Shown: positions 10,860 through 21,966 of the stretch, piece by piece
How the letters are laid out: each line of letters opens with the position of its first letter
How positions within the stretch are numbered: the first letter of the stretch is position 1
NCBI GenBank assembly: GCA_019426215.1
Contig: CM033396.1
Coordinates: forward strand, 22,397,101-22,461,100
DNA length: 64,000 nt
Direction: 5' to 3'
From: Buddleja alternifolia
Taxonomy: Eukaryota; Streptophyta; Magnoliopsida; Lamiales; Scrophulariaceae
Program-made: the position numbers and the translations under genes
Notes under the pieces: generated by a model
The model's input: only the letters and a program-made list of their open reading frames with translations
Told to the model about the DNA's origin: nothing
Database searches by the model: none

Positions 10860-11696
10860 TTTTGAAAGTATAGAGAACTGAGATTTTCTTTTGCTTTGAG
10901 AAGGAGAGAAATTTGCAGAAATCTTTGAGTGAAAGTGAATGATTTTTCTGCAGAAATTGTGTTTTAAATGACATAGTAAAGAATTTTAAAACTTGTGTTC
11001 TCTAGTCTCTGTAGGATTTAGACACGTGTAAGGACTTTTTAATCTCAGCCATAAATTCATTAACTGCGGATGCGAGTTTTGTGTAAAAGAGAGAAGTTAC
11101 ATTTGGTAATTCTCATATATAATGATTTGACATCCGAGTTAAAAAAAAATGAAAAGAAAACGTTTGGTATTTTCAGAGTGTAGCACAATCGCCTGACGGT
11201 ACACTGGCATGTACACAAACACGTGCTATCTCTGAACCGTCATTTTAAAAAAATTTGATTACCAACCAGTTTGATGTGATAGAAGAGTGCGAGTAGAGTA
11301 CAAAATAGACTTTTGAGTCTACCCACTACTTCAAGAAGCTTGTAAAATTTATGCGTGACTGTTAAAAACTTTTTTATATTAAGAGTTAAATGGAATTGGT
11401 TCAACGCTTAACTGATACCACTGGTTGATAATTCATTGAAAATTAGACGCTTAGGATTGAAAAGAATTTTTTTTTTTATGTTTGAGCGTCCAATATTTTA
11501 TGCATAAGTAATGCTGAGAATTGATGATCATGCATCTGAAAAGTTTGATCATTGACGCTTGCAGTTATGGTCAAGTACAACTTTAAGGTTCCCCCTAAAT
11601 TTGATAGCTTGTACCAATAAACGAAAACTTCTTTTAGACATAAATCAAGTGGATTCCCCTTAAATTATATGTCTAATAAAGTATGATGCAAAATGA
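10860..11696 (-). promoter_or_regulatory. Spacer between pol and 3' ORF of copia-B, with TATA-like element
   Basis: 837 bases separate the end of pol (11697) from the 3' ORF start. No conserved ORF was seen. An AT-rich ATTTAAAA (minus strand, about 10963-10969) lies roughly 110 nt before the ATG and is followed by a C/T-rich leader. Equivalent spacers occur in copia-A and copia-0. The spacer could hold an internal promoter or a splice acceptor for the 3' ORF. Confidence 0.5.
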
Positions 11697-11990
11697 TTAA
11701 GCGTTTAAATCAATCATACCTAATTCACTTCTCAAAGTGAGAAAACGTTGTTCGTTGAGTGCTTTGGTGAAGATATCTGCCAATTGTTTGTCAGTGCCAA
11801 TGAAGTGCATGGAGATATCTTTCTTTTGAACGTGGTCACGAAGAAAATGGTATCTAATGTCAATGTGTTTGGTTCTGGAATGAAGAACAGGGTTTTGAGT
11901 CATGGCTAGAGCGCTTTGGTTATCACAAAGAATGGGGGTTGGACGTAGGATTATTCCATAATCTCTAAGTTGTTGCCTCATCCATAACAC
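11697..11990 (-). pseudogene. pol: copia-B RNase H, C-terminal part
   Basis: This is the end of pol. It holds the copia RNase H landmarks CDNQSALAMTQNP (third acidic site), HSRTKHIDIRYHF and ADIFTKAL, ending at a natural stop at 11697. It is separated from the upstream part by a TAA codon after AGSCCA (11991). RNase H degrades the RNA of the RNA/DNA hybrid during reverse transcription. Confidence 0.9.
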
Positions 11991-12563
11991 TTATGCACAA
12001 CAACTTCCTGCAGCTACATACTCAGCTTCGGCTGTGGAGGTAGCTATGGATTGTTGTTTCTTACTATGCCACAAAACTAACCTATCACCTAGAAATTGAC
12101 ATGTACCACTAGTACTCTTACGATCTATTTTGCAACCTGCAAAATCTGCATCTGAGTAACCAATTAGTTCAAAAGGAGAGTCCCTCGGATACCATAAGCC
12201 CACATTTTGTGTGCCTTTTAGGTATTTAAGGATTTTCTTGGCAGCACTTAAGTGTGACTCTTTAGGATCAGCTTGAAATCGTGCACACATGCATACTGAG
12301 AACATAATATCAGGTCTACTGGCAGTAAGATAAAGAAGTGATCCAATGATAACTCTATAGTTAGTGATATCAACTTTCTTTCCACCTTCATCTTTATCTA
12401 ACTTAAGTGTTTGGCTCATTGGAATTTTTGAATATGATGCATTTTCCATACCAAATTTCTTAATCATATCACTTGTGTATTTAGCTTGGTTTATAAATAT
12501 GTCATTATGGAGTTGTTTAACTAGTAATCCTAAGAAGAAAGTTAATTCACCCATCATGCTCAT
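11991..12563 (-). pseudogene. pol: copia-B reverse transcriptase connection and RNase H start
   Basis: A 190-codon stretch with [16 protein letters not shown], the DITNYR..IGSLLYLTASRPDI block, then RNase H motifs SDADFAGC (Asp) and AEAEYVA (Glu), so two acidic RNase H residues are intact. It is in the frame of the preceding RT piece apart from a break at 12564-12570. Confidence 0.9.
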
Positions 12564-12569
12564 TTCAAA

Positions 12570-13253
12570 TTATTTTTGCATCATTTTCGAAAATTTCTCA
12601 CACAGACGCTTGTTAGTAGAACCAAATATAATATCATCAATATAGATTTGGACTAAGAGAGTATCTTTGTCACTGGTAATTTTAAATAACGTTGTATCAA
12701 CGCTGCCTTTTGAAAAGCCTTTACCAATGAGGAAGATAGAGAGAGTGTCATACCATGCTCGGGGTGCTTGCTTAAGCCCATAAAGTGCTTTGTCTAGCTT
12801 GTAAATCATACCCTTACCATGATTGTCAATGAATCCTGGTGGTTGCTCCACATATACCTCTTCTTGGAGTTTACCATTCAGGAAGGCATTATTCACGTCC
12901 ATCTGATACATTATGAACTTGTTGAAAGCTGCATACGCTAGAAACATGCGGATTGCTTCAACACGAGCGACATGAGCATATGTCTCATCAAAGTCAATAC
13001 CCTCTTCTTGGCAATATCCTTGAGCTACGAGTCTGGCCTTGTTCCTTATCACAATACCATTCTCATCCATCTTGTTTCTATAAACCCATCTAGTTCCAAT
13101 AATTCGTTGGTGAGTTGGCCTTGGTACTAGCGTCCAAACCTTATTTCGTTCAAACCGATTAAGCTCTTCTTGCATGGCTTCAATCCAACTTGGGTTGCTT
13201 AGCGCTTCATCCACTTTCTTAGGTTCCATTTGAGATAAAAAGCTTGCGAACAT
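12570..13253 (-). pseudogene. pol: copia-B reverse transcriptase core
   Basis: 227 codons carrying the RVT_2 (copia) domain. Residues 59-80 hold the [17 protein letters not shown] block, Asp119 lies in YQMDV, and YIDD at 204-207 is the catalytic motif. All three metal-binding Asp residues are therefore present, although pol around them is broken. The natural polyprotein continues upstream; the Met at 13253 is only the first Met of the open stretch. Confidence 0.92.
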
Positions 13254-13616
13254 AGCCTCATTGAACGTAGCGGCTCTAGTCCTAACAAGCGCTTCAATAT
13301 CTCCAATAATTTGCTCAGGTGGATGATCACGCAGCCATAGTCTATCTTGTTAGAAAGGGTTAAGAGGTTGAATAGACGCTTGACGATCAGACGCTTGACT
13401 ATCCTCGTGCGTAGGCGCTTCAAGTTCACAGATCCTTGTTTGCTCTTGATGATCACTCTCTTCATGATCATCAACATTTCTTACAATATTGTCCATATTA
13501 ACCTCACCAGTAATCTTAGGAGGTGGCACTGAGATCTCATCATCGTCGTCACTATCATCGTTAATGGTGCTCTTAGAAGCTTGATGACATAGATCTTCAA
13601 CTCCTACATCATTCAC
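13254..13616 (-). pseudogene. pol: copia-B integrase-RT linker, frameshifted
   Basis: This is the acidic, low-complexity linker normally found between integrase and RT of copia elements, with Asp/Glu runs (NDDSDDDDE) and DDHEESDHQEQ. It is broken by a stop near 13350 and a frame change. The counterparts are 39494-39979 and 48240-48560. Confidence 0.8.
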
Positions 13617-14221
13617 ATTAACCTTACTCGGTTCTTGGTTAGCATCATCAAAACAACATGAATAGATTCCTCAACCTTCGATTTGATCTTATTTAGGATG
13701 CGAAAATTCTTTCCATTCTTGGAGTAGCCAAGAAAGATTCCCTCATCCGCTTTAGGATCAAATGTCTTTAGACTTTGGGATCCATTATTATGGATAAAGC
13801 ATTTAGAAGCAAAGACGTGAAAATATGAAACATTTGGCCTCGTTGGTCCCTTCCACAGTTCATATGGAGTTTTCCCATGCTGTTTGTTGATCATGTAGTG
13901 ATTTTGAGTGTAACATGCTGTGTTGATCGCTTCGGCCCAAAACTTAGGAGCTAGCTTGGATTTTGCTAACATTATCCTAGCGGCTTCCTTGAGCGTTCGG
14001 TTTCGGCGCTAAGCAACACCATTTTGTTGGGGAGTTCTAGGAGCTGAATACTCATGTTGTATTCCATTCTCTGCACAAAAATTCTCAACAATCTTGTTAG
14101 TAAACTCAGTACCGCGATCGCTTCTTATTCTTGCAATCTTAAGATTTTTCAATATTTGAAGTTGTCGAATAAGCATTGTTAACTTGTCACATGTCTCATC
14201 TTTGGATGAAAGAAATTCCAC
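13613..14221 (-). pseudogene. pol: copia-B integrase core and C-terminal part
   Basis: The second catalytic Asp is present (RIRSDRGTEF, about 14110), followed by HEYSAPRTPQQNGVA; the next codon, normally the catalytic Glu, is TAG (14009-14011). A later piece holds KFWAEAINTACYTQN and the FDPKADEGIFLGYSKNGK block typical of copia integrase C-termini. It is inactive as it stands. Confidence 0.9.
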
Positions 14222-14938
14222 TCAAGTGAATCGAGAGAAATCATCTACTATCACCAAAGTATACTTTTTACCGCTTACACTGATTGTTTGAACAGGTCCA
14301 AACAAATCCATGTGGAGTAGTTCAAGTATTCTAGAGGTAGATAAATGAGATTTTCTCTTGAACGATGACTTAATTTGTTTACCCATTTGACAAGCGTCAC
14401 AAAGGCGATCCTTGTGAAATGGTCCCTTTGGTAATCCCTCTACAAGATTTTGACTTATAAGCTGAGAGATTGTTTTGAAGTTGAGGTGATTCATTTTTCT
14501 ATGCCATAACCAACCCGTTTTAGATTTATTTTTAGCAACAAAACATGTTGGGTTGTTATCAAATGTTGAACCCCAATCTACCAAATATACGTTGTTAGTT
14601 CTTTTACCTTTCAATTTAGTAGACTTAGTCTTAGCGTCATTTATATAGCAACAGTCACTTGAGAATATGACTTCAAAGCCTTTATCACAAAATTGACTTA
14701 TGCTTAATAAATTGTGCTTCAGACCTTTAACAAAATAAATATCACTTATCATGATGTTTCCCCTATGCATAGTACCTATACCTTTGGTTTTACCTTTCGA
14801 GTTGTCACCAAATACAACCTGAGGACCATTGGCAGCTCGATAGTTAATCAGAAGATCTTTGGAACCAGTCATGCGCCATGACGACCCACTATCGAAGTAC
14901 CACACAGATGTATCGGTTTTAGCTCTAGGTACCTGCAA
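14222..14938 (-). pseudogene. pol: copia-B protease and integrase zinc domain
   Basis: 239 open codons. The aspartic protease motif DSGSS lies about 17 residues in. The gag-pre-integrase HHCC zinc domain follows (WHRKMNHLNF, then CDACQ), then the first integrase Asp in LHMDLFGP and IVDDFSRFT. A TGA at 14219-14221 replaces a Trp that is kept in copia-A and copia-0 (FTWVEF/YTWVES). The protease motif itself looks intact. Confidence 0.92.
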
Positions 14939-15446
14939 TCAAAAGGGAAGTTCTATTTCTGTTCAGGTACCCATTGTTGCTTGGGTCCTTTAATGTTAGT
15001 AGCTTTGTTAGTTTGAATTAGAACTTTAGGAACCCATATTTGCCTAGTCTTCATTGTAGGAATACTGGCCTTTTTGGGTTTCACAACGTGTTGTGTGTGC
15101 TTTTTGGGTGTATAATAATATCCTCGATTATAATGGTAGTCATAATCATAGTCATATTTATAATCATCATAGTATCGATAATATGATCTTGACTTTCTTG
15201 GATATTGACGCTGGTATTTCCTTAGCGCTGGCTTGGGTTGCACTTTTGGTGCTGGACACTTAGCGCTTGATTCACAGTGGTCAGACTTATCTTTAGCCTT
15301 TTGAGCGTTTGGATAAACCCGTCTTTTTGAATCATTTGCCTTAGCCTTACCCTTGCTTGAGTTAGCTTTGACTTTCTCATTTAGCCTCTAACCATTGTCG
15401 CTGGGTTCATTTTATGTTTGACCTTGTGAACCTTTCTCAACAAAGA
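14939..15446 (-). pseudogene. gag: copia-B gag-protease linker
   Basis: A Lys/Arg- and Tyr/Asp-rich stretch (RKYQRQYPRKSRSYYRYYDDY, then a YDYDYDYHYNRGYYY-like repeat) common to copia-A (41270-41872) and copia-0 (46294-46810). At 15446 it is cut by the first base of the gypsy-1 LTR. The upstream gag with the zinc knuckle is lost in this copy. Confidence 0.85.
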
Positions 15447-16824
15447 TGATAAGAGGCGTTTTTACATGTTTTTAAGCCTATGATCTGATATTGTTGGAGT
15501 TATTTATTGCCTAAATCATGCCACAGTTGCGTTTAATTGGGGTGTTAAGTGATTTCAGGTGTTAAACAAGAGCACACGAAGAAAAAGGCGAAAAATGGTG
15601 CACGACACTTTTTGAAGCCTGTCGACCACGCCCAGGCGCCGAGCTGACCACGCTCGGGCGCCGATCAAGAACAACAAAGTTGATCCCTGTTGACCGCGCC
15701 TAGGCGCCGCACTACCCGCTCCTAGGCGCCGTTATTCCCGCGCCCGAGCGCCGTACTATCCGCGCCTGGGCGCCGCCGGACTTTTCCCCCAAGAAAAGTA
15801 TGCCACGTAGGCCGCGCCTAGGCGCCGTCTTGCCCGGCGCCTAGCATTTTTCAATTGTTTAGAAGCCAAATTTCAGATTGGAAGGGAGGTTATCTGGGGA
15901 ATTGGAGAGCATTTTCTGGGTTTTTGAGCCATAATTTCATCAACAATTGAAGGTGAAGAAGGGGGATTGAGCTAGAGATTGAAGCTACAACCAAGGATTC
16001 ATCATCATTCAAGACTTAGGGAGTTTTCTTTTATATTTCATTTACATGTTTATGTTAATAACTATGTATATGATTGTTTTAGATCTTCTTGAGTTATTGA
16101 ATATGAACTAATCTTGTAGAACTAAGGCCATGTGAAGGCCGAATTCATGAATCAATATATGTGAAGTTAATTTTCGTATTAATTCTCCTAATTGCTTTGT
16201 GTGTTGATTTTGTGCTTTTATCACAATCATATGCTTGATCTCCATATGCTTGCTATTGTGCCTAATCTAGTCATTCGAGAGAAGATAGGTTAGGGTTCAA
16301 ATGAATCAACCATCATCCGAAACTAATGTGGAATTGCTCCTAGAAATAGGTAAAGATTTCCGGGTGCGGTTAACCGGATTTATCCGGGGAAACTCTAGAA
16401 CGTTAATGCATGGTTGTTGATTAGATTCTCGGATAGACATATTTAGAGAACCGTCAATCAATCATAGGATTGTTATGTGCCGAGACATCGGGTAATGATT
16501 AATTAAGGAGTTTTCACCAAAGCAATAGGAGTCTAATAATTCGAAGAGTAACTCATATATATCGACGAGTGGATTCGGTTATAGCATGTGCCTTAGTCTT
16601 TTTAGCCAATTCGTGAGGTTTAATTCATAGCTTGTTCCCTCCTTTGATCTTTCGTTTACTTAATTGTTTTTCTCTTATTTTACTTTAATTGTCTTTACCT
16701 TAATTGCAAATTTGAAGCTAAAAATCCAAGTCCTTGAGGTTCGACAACCCGGACTTTTTGTCCATTTATTACTACACGCGACTAGTGCACTTGCTATTCA
16801 AGCATGTTAGCTTCTAGCGTGTCA
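15447..16824 (+). repeat. gypsy-1 5' LTR
   Basis: It begins TGATAAGAGGCG and ends CTAGCGTGTCA just before the PBS. It is homologous to the LTRs at 21967-22861 and 30345-31698, sharing for example the CTCGGATAGACATATTTAGA block and the end block CTAGTGCACTTGC. It holds the GGCGCC array at 15626-15846. The TATAAATA present at 30735 in gypsy-3 is missing here because of a local deletion near 15846. Confidence 0.9.
15626..15846 (+). repeat. GGCGCC short-repeat array in gypsy-1 U3
   Basis: About eight degenerate units of the form CGCGCCYAGGCGCCG are spaced roughly 20-30 bases apart in otherwise AT-rich DNA. Examples are CACGCCCAGGCGCCG, CGCGCCTAGGCGCCG and CGCGCCTGGGCGCCG. Similar units occur at 30530-30715 in the gypsy-3 LTR and in the gag-pro linkers at 18310-18460 and 24405-24632. 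Confidence 0.85.
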
Positions 16825-16830
16825 AGTTTT

Positions 16831-16847
16831 TGGCGCCGTTGCCGGGG
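16831..16847 (+). other. gypsy-1 primer-binding site (tRNA-Asp)
   Basis: TGGCGCCGTTGCCGGGG, six bases after the LTR end, complements the 3' end of plant tRNA-Asp(GTC), the usual primer of Athila/Tat elements. Confidence 0.92.
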
Positions 16848-16986
16848 AATTGGTTTATTTTAGTTTTTGATTTTCGTTTTACGTTTTCATAATTCCTAGT
16901 TTGTTGTTTATTTTCTTGTTTCCTTTTATTTTTCGTACTAGTCTAATTTCGTTCTTGTGTTTAATTGCTAGATTCTTGTGTGGTGC

Positions 16987-18283
16987 ATGACCCGTTCCTC
17001 AAACGAGCCTCTATAAGAGTTGGAGCCCGAAATGGAACAAGTGTTTCGGACTAATAGGCGAGCAAGAGAAATGGCCAATAATTTGGACATGAGCTTACCG
17101 GAAAATAGGGAGTGGTTACAAGGTGTTCTACAAGCCGTGCAAGGGGCACCTCCTCCACAACTTCCGTCGGTTCGGGGTAGCTTACCACCTAGGGTCCATA
17201 CCATTCCGGGGCCCGTGGTCGTGCCTAACTTCTTTGCACCCAACTACCACATTCCGGCTCATATCTTTAATATGGTGCAAGGAGATCCTTTCTATGGAGA
17301 ACCGCACGAATCACCTCACACTCATTTGGAAACCATAGACGAAGCTCTTGTGACCATTCAATATCACCCACGGGATCTTGATGCAATTCGTCTAAGAGTC
17401 TTCCATTTCTCATTGAAGGATAGGGCGACAACATGGTATAAATCCTTACCTCCGCAATCTATTACAATTTGGGTTGAGTTGGTCGATGCCTTTCTAAACA
17501 AATTCTTCCCACCCTCCAAAATTAATGAGCTCCGGAGTAACATCAAAGGGTTTAGGCAAAGAAGTAATGAGTCTTTAGCCGAGACTTGGGCTAGATATAA
17601 GGGCATGCTCCGAAAATGCCCCGATCATAATTTTGGTTTGAATGAACAAGTACTACATTTTTATGATGGGGTTCGGTCACGTATTCGGAATAGGCTCAAT
17701 GCGGGTGCGGGTGGAGATCTCCTTGGGTTAGATTGTCAATGTGTATGGAACAAAATAGAACAATTGGCTCGGGAAGATGAGCTTTATCCCGACGATGAAG
17801 AGGCCTCATCCTCTAAAAAGGTTGCTTGTGTTGAGGAAGTGGTTGAGGGAGTAGTGGCTTTGGAACCGGAGGTTGAAGACGTCAATTATGTTGGGAATCA
17901 TAATCGACAACGGTTGGACTTTCACATACCCGAGAATTTTCCAAAAAGGCCCAACCCCGCACAAAACGCACAACCAAGGATTTATCAAGCTCCTTGACCT
18001 CCTTTCAACAACCCGCCTCCGAGGTAAGGCATTCCAAATGTCCAAGGGCAAGGGCAAGCACGACCTCCTACAATCGACGAGCGACTTAATGATCATATAA
18101 GGAAATCGGACACGTCGATCAATGAACTCCGTAATATGATGAAGGATATGTTCATGGAAATGAAAGATATGAGGACACAAATGGGGCAAATCTCCTCCGC
18201 GGTAAATGGTAGAGCCCCGGGAACTCTACCAAGTGACACGGAGAGGAACCCGAAAGATCAATGCCATGCCATCACTTTGAGAA
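16987..18283 (+). pseudogene. gag: gypsy-1 gag
   Basis: The start is taken as the ATG at 16987 (MTRSSNEPL), matching gypsy-2 at 23041; codon 9 is TAA (17011-17013) where gypsy-2 has TAC. The frame is then open from 17014 to a TGA at 17995-17997. It holds the Retrotrans_gag domain: FAPNYHIPAHIF, then DRATTWYKSLPPQSI, FFPPSKINELRS and LHFYDGVRSRI. More C-to-T stops follow. No zinc knuckle is seen, as is common in Athila gag. Confidence 0.92.
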
Positions 18284-18309
18284 GTGGGAAGTAGTTGGAA
18301 AAAGATTCA

Positions 18310-18460
18310 ACACTGCCGTCCACGCCTAGGCGCGAGGAAGCCCACGTTCAGGCGCCGTCTACCCCCAGTCAGGACCAACTGCCACTGTCAGCGGCGCCCG
18401 AGCGCCGCAATACCCACGCCCATGCGCCGAACCAACCGCGCCCAGGCGCCGCCTCCTATT
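18310..18460 (+). repeat. GGCGCC-type repeats in the gypsy-1 gag-pro linker
   Basis: Several units of the CGCCCAGGCGCCG type (CACGCCTAGGCGCG, GCGCCCGAGCGCCG, CGCGCCCAGGCGCCG) lie inside the coding linker. They match the U3 array of the same element. Confidence 0.8.
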
Positions 18461-19142
18461 TCCTTCGGGGCTAGTTCGTCGACTCCAACGCCTCCTCCTC
18501 CCATTGAGACCCGTCTTCCCTTCCCAAACGCACAGAAGAAGAAAAAGAAGGAGATGGATCCGAGTTTCATCTGTATTTTATCCATTCTTCGTGAGGTGAG
18601 AATAAATATTCCTTTGGTGGATGCTATTTTGCAAATGCCGAACTATGTTAAGTTTTTCAAGGATATTCTCTCCAACAAGCAAAAATGGGAGGAAAACGAA
18701 ACCGTTTGTCTAATAGAGGAGTGCTCCGCCGTCTTACTCAACAAATTGCCTCGCAAGCTCAAGGACCCCGGAAGCCTTACCATACCATGCACTATTGGTC
18801 ATCTCACTTTTGACAAGGTGCTATGCGATTCGGGGGCAAGTATCAATCTTCTTCCCTATTCTATCTTCAAGAAGCTCGGTCTTGGGACGCCCAAGCCTAC
18901 ATCGATATCATTGCAATTGGCGGACCGTTCAATTAAGCACCCGAAGGGCATCATTGAAGATGTAATTGTGCAAGTGGACAAATTCTACTTCCCGGTAGAT
19001 TTCGTGGTGCTCGACATGGAAGAGGATGTAGAAGTACCGTTGATTCTAGGGAGACCCTTCCTTGCTACGGGTAAAGCAATAATAGACATCGCCAATGGTA
19101 AGCTAACTCTTCATGTGGGTGATGAGAAGGTTATATTTGACG

Positions 19143-19147
19143 TATTC
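19143..19147. repeat. Target-site duplication of the solo LTR, left copy (TATTC)
   Basis: TATTC at 19143-19147 recurs at 20788-20792. Removing the LTR and one copy restores a continuous protease-to-RT frame. Confidence 0.88.
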
Positions 19148-20127
19148 GGACACGAAAAATCCTTACGTGTATTAAACAGCAAGTGGACTGGTCGTGTGTA
19201 GTAATAAAGTGGACAATAAAGTCCAGGTTGTCGAACCTCAAGGACTTGTATTTTAGTTTATGATTTTAAAGCAATTGAAGAACTTAAACTAAAACAAGAA
19301 TTAACTGAAATATTATGGAAGTAAGATATAAGAAACAAGATGTCAAAATCAAGATAGCTATGGAAGAGAGCAACTAAGACACATGTGTTGGCATAAATTA
19401 ATCATTTTTCATTATAAACATGTTCTCATATTATCAGACTAATGATGCTTTGGTGGAAAAAACCTTAAATAATTACTACCCGATGTCTCGGCTGTAATAA
19501 TCCTATGATTAATTGATGGTTCTCTAGATATGTCTATCCGAGAATCTAACCAACAATCATGCATTCAAGTTCTAGAATTTCCCCGGATTAATCCGGCTAA
19601 CTGCACCCGGGAATCTCTACCTATCTCTAGGGGCAATTCCCTATTTTTTACGGATTATGTGATGATCCTCTTTACACCTTAAATTACCTTCTCTCGAACG
19701 AATAATTTAAGCAATAAATCATGCATATGGTAGCTAAGCATATGATGCATTCAAACAAGATCAAGACACAAAGCAACAATAGAATTAATATGAAAAACAC
19801 AATTTATAACTCAATTATCATAATTTAGCCTCAACATGGCCTTAGTTCGAAGAATCTATTTCATCATAAAAGATAAAAGATAGGAACTTAAATTAAGATT
19901 CATATTCATAGACAAAAATAAATCTAAATCTAAGAAACTCCCTCGTATTTTTTATGGTTGAACTTCGATCTTCATCTCTTCCATGCTTCTTGATTTCTTC
20001 ACCTTCAGAGGTTCTTGATAATATTCATAACTAATCTAAGGATGATGAAGATGATGATAGGATGTGTTTAGGCTCCCCCAATGGGGAATGTGTTTTCAAG
20101 TGTGTTTGTAGGATGGCCTCCAATCCT

Positions 20128-20136
20128 CCTTTTATA
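20128..20136 (-). promoter_or_regulatory. TATA box of the solo LTR
   Basis: The minus strand reads GGCTATAAAAGGAGG, a near-ideal plant TATA box, placed about 20 bases downstream (in element sense) of the minisatellite. Confidence 0.7.
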
Positions 20137-20154
20137 GCCAAAAGAATTCACCAA

Positions 20155-20330
20155 CCAAGAGCATGTGCTTCCATTCTCTTTTATTTCCACCTACCATTCT
20201 CTTCCTTTCCATCTACCAAGAATGTGAACTACCATTCTCTTGTTTTCCACCTACCATTCTCTTACTTTCCTCCTACCAAGAATGTGAACTACCATTCTCT
20301 TGTTTTCCACCTACTAAGAATGGGAGCTGC
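20155..20330 (-). repeat. 60-bp minisatellite in the solo LTR
   Basis: Two near-perfect 60-bp units (20221-20280 and 20281 on) share AATGTGAACTACCATTCTCT; a degenerate unit precedes them and a partial one follows. The array lies immediately upstream of the TATA box in element orientation, as an enhancer repeat would. Confidence 0.85.
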
Positions 20331-20787
20331 CACTTTCGTATTTTCCAGCACAGGGACGGTGTTTTATTCATAAACGTCTCCACAGACCTCCGAATTGGAT
20401 GATTCAAGTCCCCATGTAAAGATAAGACATAGATCTAAAACTTTGTAGAAGGACACATCATCAAATTCGGTCTCTAAATTTATCCAAATGGCGTTTTAAC
20501 GTGGAGATTGTTTCTGATTTGGCGCCCAGGTGTGCGGAAATGGTACTAAAATATGATTTTGGCTAACTCCAGCTTGTTTCTTGCTTGTTTGGTCGTAGAG
20601 GTGTGAAACATCTTGGTCTAAACTTGTTTTATACGTCCTTTTTCAGCCCGTTCTTCGATTGTATCCATTTAAGGCCTGAAATCACTTAATGCACGAATTA
20701 AACACACAAGTGACAAAATCAAGCGATAAATGAACCTAAAACATAAACGCAAAGGGGCTTAATAACACGTAAAAATGACTCCTATCA

Positions 20788-21966
20788 TATTCAAAGTGCT
20801 TAAACATCCATATGATAATGATTCATGTTTACGCATCGATGCATTTGACACTTTGATTGGTGAGACATTTCAGGAACATATGGTAGATGACCCGCTAGAG
20901 GCATGCCTTCTGCAATCCATGGATGTCGATTCGGCAATTGAGGAGAAGTTGGAAATCGTGTGTGAATTAGAAAAGCAACCTCCTTACCTCGTTATGGGGG
21001 TTGAAAAGTTAGAGCGATCGCTCTCGGCTCCTCCGCGACCTTCCATTGAAGAGGCCCCTATCCTTGAGCTTAAACCGTTGCCTTTACATTTGAAATATGT
21101 GTTTTTAAATCATAATAAGACATTGCCCTTAATTGTCTCATCTTCTTTGACAGGGGCACAAGAGGACCAACTCGTGGGAGTGTTGAAGGCCAACAAGAAA
21201 GCTTTCGGGTGGGCAATTGCGGACATTAAGGGCATTAGCCCGGCTATATGCATGCATAAGATCCTAATGGAGGACTCCACCAAGCCTACACGTCAACCAC
21301 AAAGGAGGTCTAACCAACAAATCCAAGAGGTAGTAAAGAAAGAGGTCATTAAGTTACTCGACGCAGGTATAATCTACCCTATCTCTGATAGTGCATGGAT
21401 AAGTTCTACTCATGTGGTTCCTAAGAAAGGACGCATAACTGTGATTAAAAATGCAAACAATGAATTGATTCCCACACGTATGCTCACCGGGTGGCGAGTA
21501 TGCATAGATTATCGTAAGTTGAATGACGCCACCCGTAAAGACCATTTCCCCCTCCCTTTCATCGACCAAATGCTTAAAAGGTTAGCCGGGCACGATTTTT
21601 ATTGTTTTCTAGATGGATACTCCGGCTATAATCAAATTGCCATAGATCCCGAGGACCAAGAGAAAACCACTTTCACTTGTCCCTATGGTACGTTTGCTTA
21701 TAGATAGATGCCATTTGGATTGTGCAATGCCCCGGCCACCTTTTAAAGGTGCATGATGGCCATTTTCCATGACATGGTTGAGGAGTTCCTTGAGATTTTT
21801 ATGGACGATTTTTCTGTTTTTGGAACATCCTTTAATACATGTCTAGACCATTTGACTCGTGTTTTAAAACGTTGTGAGGAAACCAATCTTGTTTTAAATT
21901 GGGAGAAGTGCCATTTCATGGTACGGGAAGGGATTGTGCTAGGTCACAAGGTCTTTCATAGAGGGA
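20788..21966 (+). pseudogene. pol: gypsy-1 reverse transcriptase, truncated
   Basis: It continues protease after the solo LTR. The long open stretch ends at 21707. RT landmarks: GWRVCIDYRKLNDAT, then FLDGYSGYNQI (catalytic Asp), a TAG after TFAYR, MPFGLCNAPATF followed by TAA, and FMDD (in EIFMDDFSVF, about 21798-21809) in the 21753-21992 frame. The sequence leaves pol after GHKVFHRGI at about 21966 and enters LTR sequence, so RNase H and integrase are gone. Confidence 0.92.

Larger units (their letters stand above)
18284..19147 (+). pseudogene. pol: gypsy-1 gag-pro linker and aspartic protease
   Basis: An open frame running into protease. The first 80 codons cover the GGCGCC-rich linker in a shifted frame; from RLPFPNAQKKKKKEMDPSF (about 18510) the frame agrees with gypsy-2. 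The protease has the catalytic motif DSGASINLLP at residues 182-191 and ILGRPFLATG near the C-terminus, so the active site looks intact. The domain is cut at 19147 by the solo LTR; the last 18 codons of the open frame belong to that LTR. Confidence 0.88.
19148..20787 (-). mobile_element. Solo LTR of a related gypsy family, inserted in gypsy-1 pol
   Basis: In element sense it starts TGATAGGAGTCA (20787) and ends TCGTGTCC (19148), where the last base departs from the usual CA. It shares the conserved blocks of the other gypsy LTRs, such as CTCGGATAGACATA and the block with AAGTCC near the end. No PBS or PPT lies beside it, so it is a solo LTR left by LTR-LTR recombination. It contains a TATA box and a 60-bp minisatellite. 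Confidence 0.9.
15447..21966 (+). mobile_element. gypsy-1: Athila-like Ty3/gypsy element, 3' half missing
   Basis: 5' LTR (15447-16824), tRNA-Asp PBS, gag, protease and RT up to the FMDD region, then an abrupt switch at about 21967 into the middle of another gypsy LTR. RNase H, integrase and 3' LTR are absent. A solo LTR on the opposite strand splits protease from RT. The left end at 15447 looks like a true insertion boundary in copia-B gag; the right-hand duplication is lost. Confidence 0.88.

Noticed and set aside
15626..15846. Possible CRISPR array or satellite from the GC-rich repeats
   Set aside because: The units are degenerate, the spacing is irregular, and the array is inside a retrotransposon LTR of a plant genome.
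16831..16847. tRNA gene fragment
   Set aside because: It matches only the complement of the tRNA-Asp 3' end and lies at the LTR border, which is a primer-binding site, not a gene.
20062..20402. Two overlapping open frames with repeated Pro/Phe-rich sequence
   Set aside because: They translate the 60-bp minisatellite inside the solo LTR and run antisense to it.
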